DNA of 64,000 bases from Marinobacter santoriniensis NKSG1 (GCF_000347775.1 NZ_APAT01000005.1:270292-334291), one strand, 5' to 3'. Positions 9,570 to 17,990 are shown, counted from the stretch's first letter. The notes: a model not told the origin generated them from the sequence alone. Translations and numbers: made by a program.

Positions 9570-9989
9570 TTATCTTTCAAACACATGCTGCTGTTTCAAA
9601 AGCTCAAAGCCAAGTGCCTCATAAAACCGATGGCTGGGCTCCCGCTCTGAATTGCAGCGAACCCGGAGTTTCATGCCCTCGGCTTCCGCCCATGCGGTTG
9701 CCTTCTGAACCAGTCCGCTTCCGATCTTTGCCCGCCGACAATCTGGCTTCACCACCAGGCCGCCGATTTCGATAAACGGTGGCACCCCGACCCGTAATGC
9801 GGCGAAGGCGTGCAGCCAGCCGGCAATCGCCCCATCCATTTCCGCAACCCACACCCGATGACCGTCCGTTTGAAGGAGGTGGGTAAAGTGGGATAGGGCA
9901 GAGGAGGTGCTCCGAGCTTCGGGAGAGAAGCTGGTGCCCAAGCGGGTGATTGCAGTCGCGTCTTCAGCGGTGGCAGGTCGGATATTCAC
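9570..9989 (-). CDS. GNAT family N-acetyltransferase
   Basis: The 139-residue product matches short GNAT enzymes: MNIRPATAEDATAITRLG at the N-terminus, WVAEMDGAIAGWLHA as strands 2-3, GGLVVKPDCRRAKIGSGL as the acetyl-CoA pyrophosphate loop (Q/RxxGxG/A variant RRAKIGSG), and HRFYEALGFELLKQ as the terminal N/H...Y...GF motif. Substrate unknown. It is a single gene between a lipoprotein and an ABM-domain protein on the same strand. Confidence 0.85.
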   Translation of the reverse strand: MNIRPATAEDATAITRLGTSFSPEARSTSSALSHFTHLLQTDGHRVWVAEMDGAIAGWLHAFAALRVGVPPFIEIGGLVVKPDCRRAKIGSGLVQKATAWAEAEGMKLRVRCNSEREPSHRFYEALGFELLKQQHVFER

Positions 9990-10010
9990 ATGGACCTCAT
10001 CAGGTGGGAG

Positions 10011-10328
10011 TTAAATCCCATAGTCCCGTTCGACTTTGGCGATTCGGACTTTGAAGGTTGAGTACCACTGTTCATGCCCGAGGCGCTGGGCTTCGCGATG
10101 CTCGGCGTTGCGCTTCCAGTTTTTGATAGCGTCGAGGCTTTCCCAGTAGGAGACGGTAATGCCTAATCCCTCTCGGACTGATTCGATACCCAGAAACCCA
10201 GGCTGGTCAGTTGCCAATTCAACCATGCGGTCTGCCATTTCAGCGTAGCCGTGATCGCCTTCGGTGCGGTGGTTGCTGAAGATGACGGCGTAGTAGGGTG
10301 GTTCAGGGGTTTGGGCGATATCAGACAT
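10011..10328 (-). CDS. Antibiotic biosynthesis monooxygenase (ABM) domain protein
   Basis: A 105-residue ferredoxin-like protein. YYAVIFSNHRTEGDHGYAE begins the domain, and the hallmark segment QPGFLGIESVREGLGITVSYWES is followed by AIKNWKRNAEHREAQRLG, typical of ABM-family proteins that dimerise and act on quinone-like or reactive substrates. Many such stand-alone proteins have no known substrate. It lies immediately before an AT-rich operon on the same strand, but its own base composition resembles the GC-rich flank. Confidence 0.82.
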   Translation of the reverse strand: MSDIAQTPEPPYYAVIFSNHRTEGDHGYAEMADRMVELATDQPGFLGIESVREGLGITVSYWESLDAIKNWKRNAEHREAQRLGHEQWYSTFKVRIAKVERDYGI

Positions 10329-10366
10329 AGATTTTTTTCTGGTTTAACACCATGCGAAACGGCCGG

Positions 10367-10846
10367 TTAAATATTCTCCAAGCGACTATCACTGCACCAT
10401 ACTTGCTCATCGCCGTGTAGGGAGTTGTAGACTATTCGAACCGAGAATTCTTGATCCAGGTTTTGGAACTTCTCTGAGTCTTCTGCAGGGAAAGCGATTT
10501 TTGCCAATGTGATTACTTCGCCTGCCGCCATAACACTTTTCTGCCCCAAATTGGTGATAGAGGAACTATAGCGGATTTCATTCTTGTTAAGGATTTCCTT
10601 TAAATATTCCCCAAGAGGCTTGTCTTCGATTGGTTGTAAGTTCAAAAAATATTGAACTTTCTCAAAATAAGCCGGACCGTTTCCCTTGTTTGTTATCGAA
10701 TAAGAGTACTCAGTTGGACTTTCATTCTCATGGCCAACGATCGTGGGAGACTGCCCAAGTCTGTTATTGCGGCGAGTCTCATAAATGCTATAAGCTGAAG
10801 TCACCAAAGCCAGTGCTGAAATAATTAAACTCGTTTCCATAATCAC
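10367..10846 (-). CDS. Hypothetical membrane-anchored protein of an AT-rich operon
   Basis: The 159-residue product has one N-terminal helix (METSLIISALALVTSAYSIY) and then a soluble domain rich in beta strands (EYSYSITNKGNGPAYFEKVQYFLN...). The NKGNGPA stretch resembles immunoglobulin-like folds that start after a membrane anchor. I do not recognise the family. It is the last gene of a four-gene minus-strand operon starting at 12138, 32 bp after the preceding gene. Codon and base use are clearly richer in AT than the flanking genes, suggesting acquisition by transfer. Confidence 0.55.
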   Translation of the reverse strand: MIMETSLIISALALVTSAYSIYETRRNNRLGQSPTIVGHENESPTEYSYSITNKGNGPAYFEKVQYFLNLQPIEDKPLGEYLKEILNKNEIRYSSSITNLGQKSVMAAGEVITLAKIAFPAEDSEKFQNLDQEFSVRIVYNSLHGDEQVWCSDSRLENI

Positions 10847-10878
10847 CTATATTTAAATCTGGCAGAAGCGGCGGGGTG

Positions 10879-11178
10879 TCATAATCGATCCTTGCCTGAA
10901 TTCGTTGTATTTTTCCCCCTGATGTTGTCGAAGGTTGCCTCTACAATTTGACGCCCACCTTCACCCATACCGCTGTACATGCCATGCAGAAAGTTCAATG
11001 TATTTTTCGCAGCTCCAGTAAATATCCACTGCACATTGTTAAAGCTACATTCATTCAACTCTACTGGCCCAGTACCACCAAACTCGAGAGCACAGTTATC
11101 AAAGGTGCATGCCGTAAAGCTATTGTTGTCGAGCTGAACCGTGCCGCCACGGTAGCTGTTAGCAATATTCTTAATCAC
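10879..11178 (-). CDS. Small beta-helix-like repeat protein
   Basis: A 99-residue product starting at GTG, with GAGGTG just upstream. The start overlaps the stop of the previous gene by eight bases, so translation is coupled. Residues 12-52 show an irregular strand repeat, VQLDNNSFTACTFDNCALEF then VELNECSFNNVQWIF, like pentapeptide or right-handed beta-helix rungs. A conserved-looking helical part NTLNFLHGMYSGMGEGGRQ follows. I recall similar conserved hypothetical proteins but no assigned function. No catalytic motif is visible. Confidence 0.55.
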   Translation of the reverse strand: MIKNIANSYRGGTVQLDNNSFTACTFDNCALEFGGTGPVELNECSFNNVQWIFTGAAKNTLNFLHGMYSGMGEGGRQIVEATFDNIRGKNTTNSGKDRL

Positions 11179-11476
11179 TTTTCACCTCAAAGGAAATGCC
11201 GGTTGATTGTGGCTGTTCACCGAGATTCGACGCCATCATAAAATTTGCTTCATCGGCATAGTCACTTGGTGCATACAGCACCTTATGATTGAAATTGAGC
11301 GTCAGAAAAAACATGACTATGAGAACAGAGGGGAAGGACACGAGAAATACGATTATCCAAATTTCGTGCCCCTCTGAAACTGCAGCCAACGCGAACGTGC
11401 ACATAATCTCAGTTATGCCCGCAAATATCGCAATTATGGTTAAAGGGTTTGTGACCTTTCTAAATTTTTCTAGCAT
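11171..11476 (-). CDS. Small two-helix membrane protein of an AT-rich operon
   Basis: A 101-residue product from the ATG at 11476, preceded by GGAGGG. An in-frame start further upstream lacks a ribosome site. Two hydrophobic helices are clear, NPLTIIAIFAGITEIMCTFALAA (split here: NPLTIIAIFAG then ITEIMCTFALAAV) and WIIVFLVSFPSVLIVMFFLTL, followed by a cytoplasmic tail of about 40 residues. It sits between the SEC-C protein (about 90 bp upstream) and the beta-helix protein, which it overlaps. Family not recognised. It may anchor its operon partners. Confidence 0.55.
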   Translation of the reverse strand: MLEKFRKVTNPLTIIAIFAGITEIMCTFALAAVSEGHEIWIIVFLVSFPSVLIVMFFLTLNFNHKVLYAPSDYADEANFMMASNLGEQPQSTGISFEVKSD

Positions 11477-11565
11477 CAGCCCTCCAATTAGTCTCATAAA
11501 GCTAGGGGCTTGGGTAAACCGCTGGGACGGAACCCAGCGTATTGCCAGTTTGGGCCATCCACTGC

Positions 11566-12138
11566 CTAAATGCCGCGTCCACAACAACGCTTGTACCGTT
11601 CGCCACTTCCACACGGACATGGTGCATTCCTTGTCAGAGTATCTGGCGCTGGGCGATACGGATAGTAGTTCTTGGGATTCATCGACTGCTCGACTGATTG
11701 ATTCAAAATCAAGTTGACGTCTGGCGCTTCTTTTTCATCCATCTGCATCAAGGTTTGAATGGCTAAAAGTACAAAAGTCAGCCAGGCTACCAACTCGGTT
11801 GAGTTCTTGGGGATAAAGCGAGCTATTGCACCTAAACTAGGCGCTTTTGATTGAATTTCTGAGGCTATCTCATCAGCCTCTTTCTCACTTGCAACGGCTG
11901 ATTGGAGTATTTCAGACAGAACCTTAAGCTGTTCTGTAGTTCTCGAGGGAGCCGACAGGACCTCTATCACACTACCAGTAATGTTAAATACACCATCTAA
12001 AACACTTCCCATTCCTCCGCATCGAGGGCATGGTCCCGATTTGTTTCCGTGTAGATGGATGTTGCGACAATTTTCAAAAGAAAATCCAGAGGGGAATGCG
12101 GCACCACATGTGTCACAAAAGGCTGGGATATTTACCAT
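11566..12138 (-). CDS. Zinc-ribbon / SEC-C motif protein with membrane segment
   Basis: The 190-residue product has an N-terminal zinc ribbon with Cys8/Cys11 and Cys37/Cys40, a coiled segment rich in Glu and Lys (about 70-105), one membrane helix (about 113-130) and a C-terminal SEC-C motif, Cys174-x-Cys176 with Cys185-Cys186. SEC-C is the zinc finger found at the end of SecA and of many accessory proteins. It binds ribosomes or other partners in SecA. This protein is not SecA, and the combination with a second ribbon and a membrane helix is unusual. It leads the AT-rich four-gene operon. The promoter should lie in the roughly 280 bp upstream. Confidence 0.65.
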   Translation of the reverse strand: MVNIPAFCDTCGAAFPSGFSFENCRNIHLHGNKSGPCPRCGGMGSVLDGVFNITGSVIEVLSAPSRTTEQLKVLSEILQSAVASEKEADEIASEIQSKAPSLGAIARFIPKNSTELVAWLTFVLLAIQTLMQMDEKEAPDVNLILNQSVEQSMNPKNYYPYRPAPDTLTRNAPCPCGSGERYKRCCGRGI

Positions 12139-12420
12139 GACTTTTCTCGATACATTCAGCAGCAGTTAGTAGCCTGCTGCATAATTACAGATATTTTGTC
12201 GTGTCGTTCTCGTGCTTAATGATTCCACCGTCCAGCACGACAAAATGTAGCGTTAACTCGACTATTCAATAACAATGGTTTCTCACTGCCACTGCTTCGT
12301 TATTCCACTGCCTGTCATCAAAAAGCACCCACAACGCCTACACATTATTAGCAAGGTATACACTGAATCCCGATTCGTCCAATCCCTGCCTGCAAAATAC
12401 TGCTTTGGTTCTCACTGTTT
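12139..12420. other. AT-rich intergenic region upstream of the SEC-C operon
   Basis: About 280 bp with no convincing gene. It separates the AT-rich operon on the left, whose promoter must lie here, from the end of the DUF2235 gene on the right. Composition changes abruptly at about 12420, which marks one edge of the AT-rich segment. I saw no tRNA, terminal repeat or integrase remnant at this edge. Confidence 0.5.
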
Positions 12421-13446
12421 TTACCCCTCCCAGATCGGTGGCCACTCCCCATGCGCCTTCCGAAAATTCTCAATCGGCGCACTCGTGTACCCGGTTTCAT
12501 AACGCTCTTTCACGCTGGTATGCACCCAGGTCTTCTGGGTAGCCGTCGCCGGAATCTCCCGGATCCGCTTGCCCAGCAGCTTGTACTTGCCCTTGTACTC
12601 GTTGTGCTGTTTGGCATCCGGGCTGGTGGCTTTCTGGATGAACGGGGCAAACACCAGGCTGTGTTTCTGCGCTTCGTCGGCAAGCCAGAGCAGAGGGATG
12701 TCGGCGAGGGTGCAGCCGTTTTTGTCGGGCGGGTAGCCGCCGCCGACGTCGGAGTGGACGCCGGCGAACCAGACCTGCTCCAGGTCCACCTCCGGGCGCT
12801 GTTCCCAGAGGGTGGGTTCGAAGTCTTCCCGCTGTTCGTCCAGGGAGAGGGCGTGGCGGGCGACGCCGATGTTGCTGCCGATCTTGCGGTCGTAGAACAG
12901 GTCCTGGTCCTTGATCAGGCCGAAGAAGGTGAAGGGCAGGCCGAGGGCGCCGACGGTGTCCCACACGCCCACGAATTTGATGGCGGTGCGTTCGGCCACG
13001 GCGTACCGGCGTTTCCAGTCCATGGAGTGGTCGCCGTTGGGTTTGTACTTTTTGGTCTTATAGAGGCGAAAGCCTTCTTCGATGCGGTTGGCGTGTTGTT
13101 TTTGCAGGATGCTGCAGTTGTTGATCATGCCGCACAGGCTGCGGGCGGTGTAGGCGCCGCGGCTGAAGCCGAACAGGTAGATTTCGTCGCCGGGGTCGTA
13201 GTTGTGGACGAGGAAGCGGTAGCCGTCCATCACGTTCTTTTCCAGGCCGTAGCCGGTGGCGCCGCCGCGGATTTTGTCGTGGTAGGAGCCGATGCCCCAG
13301 TCGTAGAACACCACCTGTTCGGTGCCCTGGCCGTCGGTGGGGCGGATGGCCCTGGCAAATTGCAGGACGTTGGTGGGGTAGTCTTCGCCGAGGTTCTGTT
13401 CCGGGCGGTTCCAGGTGCCGTCAAAGCAGATGGCGATGCGTTTCAT
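12421..13446 (-). CDS. DUF2235 alpha/beta-hydrolase domain protein
   Basis: The 341-residue product is a complete DUF2235 protein. It opens with RIAICFDGTWNRPEQN, then has the nucleophile elbow LFGFSRGAYTAR (GFSRG, Ser about 96), KFVGVWDTVGALGLPF and WFAGVHSDVGGGYP with the probable catalytic Asp/His region. The same fold occurs in Tle1-type type VI secretion phospholipases, but stand-alone DUF2235 proteins are common and mostly uncharacterised. No T6SS or immunity gene is adjacent. The next genes in the same direction upstream are an SGNH hydrolase and a DUF945-like protein, so a lipid or ester substrate is a reasonable guess only. Confidence 0.85.
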   Translation of the reverse strand: MKRIAICFDGTWNRPEQNLGEDYPTNVLQFARAIRPTDGQGTEQVVFYDWGIGSYHDKIRGGATGYGLEKNVMDGYRFLVHNYDPGDEIYLFGFSRGAYTARSLCGMINNCSILQKQHANRIEEGFRLYKTKKYKPNGDHSMDWKRRYAVAERTAIKFVGVWDTVGALGLPFTFFGLIKDQDLFYDRKIGSNIGVARHALSLDEQREDFEPTLWEQRPEVDLEQVWFAGVHSDVGGGYPPDKNGCTLADIPLLWLADEAQKHSLVFAPFIQKATSPDAKQHNEYKGKYKLLGKRIREIPATATQKTWVHTSVKERYETGYTSAPIENFRKAHGEWPPIWEG

Positions 13447-13477
13447 GGGGGTGACCTCCTGTCATGTTCTTTCCCTG

Positions 13478-14200
13478 TTACTCCGTCAACAGGTCTCCTT
13501 TGGCCAGCGCCGCGGCGATGGCACGGTAGCCCTTTTCCCCCGGGTGGTAGCCGTCACTGGCCAGCAGGGTCGGGTCCGTGGGGGCGGGGTAGCTTCGATA
13601 AGTAAAGTCTTTCGGCGCCTGTTTCGCCAGTTGGCGGTACACGGCGTCCAGTTGCCGGGCGCGCCAGCCCATTAGTTGTCGCAACGGCGAGGGCAGAGCG
13701 GTGAACAGGTGCATGGGTGGCACGCTGAGCAGTTGCAGCGGGGCCGGATAGCGGGGGGCGAGGGCCTGTCGCAGTGCCAGCAGTTGCCGGCGGAATTTGT
13801 ATCGTGGCGTAAAGCCAGTGGTGTCGTTCACGCCCATGCTCAGCAACACCAGGTCCGCCTCCGGCAGGGGCGTGTCGGCGAGCTTGCGGTTGAGCTGCCC
13901 GAGCCGGATGCCGTTCACGCCGAAGGTGTGCCAGGCGATGGTACGGTCGGTCTTCTCATGGAGTTGCAGGGCCAGCTGGCTTGCCAGCCCCTGGTCGTGG
14001 GTGGCCACGCCCACCCCGGCGGCGGTGGATTCGCCGATCACCAGCAGCCGGAATGCCGGCGTGCCTTCGCCGTACTGGCCGGAGGGATCGCCGGAGGCTT
14101 CCGGGAGGCGGGGCGTGTCCCGTCTGGCCCGTTTGCCCTGGAACATCAGTACCGGGAACAGCAGGGCGGTGGTGAGCCAGAACGGGAGGTGCATGGGCAT
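13478..14200 (-). CDS. SGNH/GDSL hydrolase
   Basis: The 240-residue product has the SGNH blocks: VIGESTAAG with nucleophile Ser58 (GES in place of GDS), FGVNGIRLG, LLSMGVNDTTG, and a C-terminal SDGYHPGEKGY carrying Asp216 and His219. A hydrophobic N-terminus (PFWLTTALLFPVLMF) is a membrane anchor or uncleaved signal, so the enzyme probably faces the periplasm. SGNH enzymes cleave esters of lipids, acyl-CoA or acetylated sugars. It lies about 30 bp upstream of the DUF2235 gene and 10 bp downstream of the DUF945-like gene, so the three may form one transcript. Confidence 0.85.
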   Translation of the reverse strand: MPMHLPFWLTTALLFPVLMFQGKRARRDTPRLPEASGDPSGQYGEGTPAFRLLVIGESTAAGVGVATHDQGLASQLALQLHEKTDRTIAWHTFGVNGIRLGQLNRKLADTPLPEADLVLLSMGVNDTTGFTPRYKFRRQLLALRQALAPRYPAPLQLLSVPPMHLFTALPSPLRQLMGWRARQLDAVYRQLAKQAPKDFTYRSYPAPTDPTLLASDGYHPGEKGYRAIAAALAKGDLLTE

Positions 14201-14209
14201 CGTCTCTGT

Positions 14210-15502
14210 TTAATGGAGCAACACTTGCTGGATGTCGCCCAGGTTAACCGGGACAACCATGGTGCCGCCGTGCAGGTAGCGTTTCAGTTTCATCGACTGG
14301 CCCTGCACGGTCATGATGCGTCCGTCCATCTTGCGGCCGTTGCGCAGGGTGATGCGCACGTCGTCCTGGATGTGCTGGCCCAGGGTGGCTACGGAGACCT
14401 GGCGGTACGCCTTGCGGGTTGGGGCCGGCGTGGAACTGGGCGCCGGGAACGGATCGGCAGCTTCCTGTTCGGGGGATGCCGGCGGCTCGTTCCGGGCGGT
14501 TTTCGGCGCATCGCTCAGGCTCACCGGGCGTAGGCCGGTGTTTTCGGTGCCCAGTTTCGGGTTCAGGCGCCCGCTCAGGTACACCGGGTCGGGGCTGAGG
14601 TAGTTATTGCCCAGCTCCAGCGCCGGGAAAGGCTCCATGGTGAAGGTCAGCGTGCTGCCCGGATGGGTGACGAAATCCTTGTAGACGGCCACCAGGCTGT
14701 CGCTGGGCTTTAGCCCCTGGTACTGCCATTCGTCCTGCCAGGCGTTCAGGTGCTGCTCGCGGAAGTCCGCGGTGGTCAGGCCGGTCTCGCCGGTGCAGAA
14801 ATCCACGATCCGTTCGTTGTTGCCCAGGTCTTCCATCCGGACGGTGGCGCTGGAGAGGGTGGCCCCCTGTGCCAGTGCCGCGGACGGACCGCCGTCGTTC
14901 ATGGGGCGGGGCAGGTTGATGATCATTTCGGCATCCACGCCCATCTGGCCCCGGGAAACGGTCTTGAGGTTGACGGCCATTTCCTGGCCGCCGGTCATCA
15001 GGCGGTAGCCGATGGTCATATCCACGGTGAGCTGGTCGTAGCCCATGGCGGCGAGGTCGGCCTGGTTGAAATAGGTGCGATCGCCGCAGCCGGCGGTGTC
15101 GAACCGGGTGAAGACGGTCTCACCCAGGGTGTTCTGGTCCAGCCCGGCCATGAAGCTGGCATCCACGCCCAGCCCTTCGATCACGAAACTCAGCTGTTCC
15201 GGAATCTCGTGGTTGCTGATGGTGTCTTCCAGGCTCAGCAGCGCCCAGGGGCTGCCGGTGACCAGGGCCAGTTTGTCCGCGTGGATCGGCTGGTTGTCCA
15301 TGCGGGGGGTAAAGGCGACATCGGTGATTTCGATGTTGCCATCGAGGGTGGTCGAGACGTCGCCGTAGGTCATGGTGGCGTAGGGCGCCATGCCCCGTTT
15401 GGCGGCTTCGAGGCCGTCGGTGACGCCGCTGGTGATCCGGTACTGGGCGGTGATGGCGCCGGCAATGGCGATGGCGGCGATAACAAGCAGGAGGCGTTTC
15501 AT
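14210..15502 (-). CDS. DUF945/YdgA-like exported protein with C-terminal barrel
   Basis: The 430-residue product starts MKRLLLVIAAIAIAG, a signal anchor, and continues with long beta-rich repeats (YGDVSTTLDGNIEITDVAFTP and similar) that resemble AsmA/YdgA-type periplasmic proteins. Residues about 345-370 are a Pro/Ala/Glu linker. The last 60 residues (VRITLRNGRKMDGRI... MKLKRYLHGGTMVVP) look like a small SH3- or Sm-like barrel. No enzymatic motif is visible. Position at the head of the SGNH/DUF2235 group suggests a shared envelope role, which is inference. Confidence 0.55.
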   Translation of the reverse strand: MKRLLLVIAAIAIAGAITAQYRITSGVTDGLEAAKRGMAPYATMTYGDVSTTLDGNIEITDVAFTPRMDNQPIHADKLALVTGSPWALLSLEDTISNHEIPEQLSFVIEGLGVDASFMAGLDQNTLGETVFTRFDTAGCGDRTYFNQADLAAMGYDQLTVDMTIGYRLMTGGQEMAVNLKTVSRGQMGVDAEMIINLPRPMNDGGPSAALAQGATLSSATVRMEDLGNNERIVDFCTGETGLTTADFREQHLNAWQDEWQYQGLKPSDSLVAVYKDFVTHPGSTLTFTMEPFPALELGNNYLSPDPVYLSGRLNPKLGTENTGLRPVSLSDAPKTARNEPPASPEQEAADPFPAPSSTPAPTRKAYRQVSVATLGQHIQDDVRITLRNGRKMDGRIMTVQGQSMKLKRYLHGGTMVVPVNLGDIQQVLLH

Positions 15503-15664
15503 AAAATCCCTTTCTTACAACAGTTCCAGGGGTTCCAGCGGTGGGCTGAAACGGGCGTGGGTGCCAGAGGCAACGCTGAAATACTACCTTAACAGCCGGT
15601 AATGTTTAACCCGGCCGCCCCATACGCTGCCCGCCGTGTGACACCTTTCCCGTTCGTCGTCCCG

Positions 15665-17290
15665 CTAGCCCACGAACATCCGCTTCGCCAGCGGCAGGCC
15701 CTTCAGGCCACTGACCGCCACGGTGGTCAGAAGCCCGCCGATCATCGCGCCCACCACGCCGCAGGTCATCACGTCCTGGCCGGTCAAGTACAGGCCGGGG
15801 ATGCGGGTTTTCGGTTTCAGCCAGTCCTGTTCGAACCGCTCCGGGGTGTGGTCCAGGCCGTAGATTTCGCCGTGCTCGTAGCGGCAGAAGTAGTCGGTCG
15901 AGAGCGGGGTGGAGAGCTCGTAGTAGTCCACCTTGCCACGAAGCTGGGGCAGTTTTTCATAGAGCTTCTCCAGCAGTCGCTGGGCGTAGGCCTCTTTCTT
16001 CGCCTCGTAGTCCTCGCCCCGCTTGCCCCAGGGTTTGTCGGCCCAGGTTTCGTACCATTCGTAGGGGCCGGGGGCGACGATCTCGATGGTGGCCCGGCCG
16101 GGGTAGCGCTCGGTAAAGCTCGGGTCCTTGGCGCTGGGGAAGGAGATGTAGGTCAGTGGAATGTCGCTGTGTTCCGGATCGTCCAGGAACCGTTGCACCT
16201 GGCCTTCGTAATCCGGCCCCGGGTAGATCCAGAGGTTGGTCCTGGGCAGGTCCAGGTTCTCGGCGGTGTCCTGGATGCCAACGTACAGGCACACACTGGC
16301 CATGGAGCGCTTCACGTGGTGCAGCTTCTCCCGGTAATAGTCCAGGTCCGGTGCGTTCTCCGGCAGCAGTTTGCCGAAGGTGTTGAACACGCCGGCGTTG
16401 CTGATCACCAGCGGCGCCTTTACTTCCTCGCCGTCCTTCATGCGAACGCCCACGGCCTGGCCGTCTTCGATCAGGATCTCGGTAACGTCTGCGTAGGTGA
16501 AGACTTCGCCGCCGCCCTGCTGGACCACCGGGATGATGGTTTTGGCCATTTCCGAGGCGCCGCCGATGGGATAGTAGCCGCCGTAAAGGTAGTGGCGGGC
16601 GATCAGGGCGTGAATGATGAAGCTGGATTCTGCCGGAGGCAGGCCGTTGTCGCCCCACTGCCCGGCGAGCACGGCAATCAGCTCCTGGTTGTCGGTCAGG
16701 CTTTCCAGAACCTCCCGGGTGGTGCGGTTCAGGTAGGCCGGCGCACGGCGTTTGGCCAGTGCCCGGAACGGACCGGAGACGAGGTTGGGCAGGACTTTCC
16801 CGAGGACGATGCCGGGCATGGCGCCGGCCACCTGCTTCAGGTATTTCAGGTAGGTGTCGATGGCCTGTTCCTCGCCGGGGAACGCCGCCTTGAGTTCGGC
16901 GGCGAAGGCGTCCGGGCCGGCCACCAGGTCGATGTGCCTGTCGCCCAGGAATATGCGGTCGTAATGGGCGTCCATCGGGGCCCACTTGAGTTGGCCGTCG
17001 GTGATGTAGTCAAACAGGCGCTTACCCAGGGTGTGGTCGGCGCCCATATCGCCGATGTAGTGCACGCCCACGTCCCATTCGTAGCCGTTGCGGTCGTAGC
17101 TGTGGGTGAAGCCGCCGGCGGTGTAGTGCTGTTCGAACACCGCCACCTTCTTGCCCATTTTGCTCAGGCAGGCCGCCGTGGTCAGGCCGCCGATGCCGGA
17201 GCCGATCACAATGGCGTCGTAGTGGCCGTCCAGGCGATTGGCGCGGTAACGGCGGCCGACACGGATGGTGCTGGGTTTGGGGCTGCTCAT
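15665..17290 (-). CDS. FAD/NAD(P)-dependent oxidoreductase, CrtI / retinol-saturase-like
   Basis: The 541-residue product has an N-terminal dinucleotide-binding motif, IVIGSGIGGLTTAACLSKMG (GxGxxG, about 28-33), then FEQHYTAGGFTHSY, typical of phytoene desaturase and all-trans-retinol 13,14-reductase relatives. The C-terminal FAD-closing motif is GLYLTGQDVMTCGVVGAM. The family saturates or desaturates polyprenoid or fatty substrates. No carotenoid gene is nearby, so the substrate is open. Its ATG overlaps the stop of the TetR gene by four bases, so the repressor and enzyme are coexpressed and probably coregulated through the operator at 17931. Confidence 0.85.
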   Translation of the reverse strand: MSSPKPSTIRVGRRYRANRLDGHYDAIVIGSGIGGLTTAACLSKMGKKVAVFEQHYTAGGFTHSYDRNGYEWDVGVHYIGDMGADHTLGKRLFDYITDGQLKWAPMDAHYDRIFLGDRHIDLVAGPDAFAAELKAAFPGEEQAIDTYLKYLKQVAGAMPGIVLGKVLPNLVSGPFRALAKRRAPAYLNRTTREVLESLTDNQELIAVLAGQWGDNGLPPAESSFIIHALIARHYLYGGYYPIGGASEMAKTIIPVVQQGGGEVFTYADVTEILIEDGQAVGVRMKDGEEVKAPLVISNAGVFNTFGKLLPENAPDLDYYREKLHHVKRSMASVCLYVGIQDTAENLDLPRTNLWIYPGPDYEGQVQRFLDDPEHSDIPLTYISFPSAKDPSFTERYPGRATIEIVAPGPYEWYETWADKPWGKRGEDYEAKKEAYAQRLLEKLYEKLPQLRGKVDYYELSTPLSTDYFCRYEHGEIYGLDHTPERFEQDWLKPKTRIPGLYLTGQDVMTCGVVGAMIGGLLTTVAVSGLKGLPLAKRMFVG

Positions 17291-17907
17291 GGCGTGGTTT
17301 CCTCTGTGTGGGATTCGGGCTCGTTCCGGGAGCCGTCAAGGAGAAGCGTGAGAACGCTCTCCGCCAGTCGGGGTTCGGCGTCGGCACCGGGCAGGTGGCC
17401 GTCGATGATGAGTTCGGACAGGCCGTGCACGAGCGACCAGGCGGTGGCGGTCATCAGCGGCAGGGGCAGGGGTTTGAGATAGCCCTCCTGTTGCCCCCGG
17501 GCCACGGTGTCTTCCAGTACCCGGAAGGCCTCCAGCCCGGCTTCGTCCAGCCTCGGATGGGCGCCCTTGGGGAGGATCCGCCCGCCGAACATCAGCCGGT
17601 ACAGGTGCGGTTCGTCTTGGGCGAAGGATACGTAGGCCAGGCCGATGTGGAGCAGTGCCTTGCGGGGATCATCCTGTTCCACCTGAAGCAGACTGTCCCG
17701 CAACCACTGGAAGCCGGTGATGGCCAGCTCGGCCAGCAGGGTTTCCCGGTCGGCAAAGTGGCGATACAGGGCCGGGGCACTGACACCGATCTGCTTGGCA
17801 ATGGCCCGCAGGCTGATGGCGGTATCGCTCTCGGCCCGCAGGATGTCGAGCGCCTGCTGATGGGCCTGTTGGGGGAGGTCGCCGTGGTGGTAGGCCGGTC
17901 TGGACAT
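17287..17907 (-). CDS. TetR/AcrR family transcriptional repressor
   Basis: The 206-residue product has the TetR helix-turn-helix at about 30-60: ISLRAIAKQIGVSAPALYRHFADRETLLAEL. The C-terminal ligand domain is of the group often called TetR_C_33 or WHG (HIGLAYVSFAQDEPHLYRLMFGG). It lies directly behind a 33-bp inverted repeat and is translationally coupled to the CrtI-like oxidoreductase, so it most likely represses its own operon. The inducer is unknown but may be the enzyme's hydrophobic substrate. Confidence 0.9.
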   Translation of the reverse strand: MSRPAYHHGDLPQQAHQQALDILRAESDTAISLRAIAKQIGVSAPALYRHFADRETLLAELAITGFQWLRDSLLQVEQDDPRKALLHIGLAYVSFAQDEPHLYRLMFGGRILPKGAHPRLDEAGLEAFRVLEDTVARGQQEGYLKPLPLPLMTATAWSLVHGLSELIIDGHLPGADAEPRLAESVLTLLLDGSRNEPESHTEETTP

Positions 17908-17930
17908 GATGATGCCGGGTCCTTTCTAAT

Positions 17931-17963
17931 GTTATCGGTGTTAACAAAGTTAACAGAGATAAC
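17931..17963. promoter_or_regulatory. Inverted-repeat operator for the TetR repressor
   Basis: Two 15-base arms, GTTATCGGTGTTAAC and GTTAACAGAGATAAC, are inverted copies matching at 13 of 15 positions around an AAA centre. The site is 23 bp upstream of the repressor ATG, where the promoter should be. Length and symmetry suit TetR dimers, perhaps two per site because GTTAAC itself is palindromic and present twice. Confidence 0.75.
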
Positions 17964-17990
17964 ATCACGGAACCGGTTTCGGTGTCAATC

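Noticed and set aside
15602..17482. 626-codon open frame on the plus strand
   Set aside because: Antisense to the CrtI-like oxidoreductase. It has no recognisable domain, and the composition is typical of a GC-rich shadow frame.
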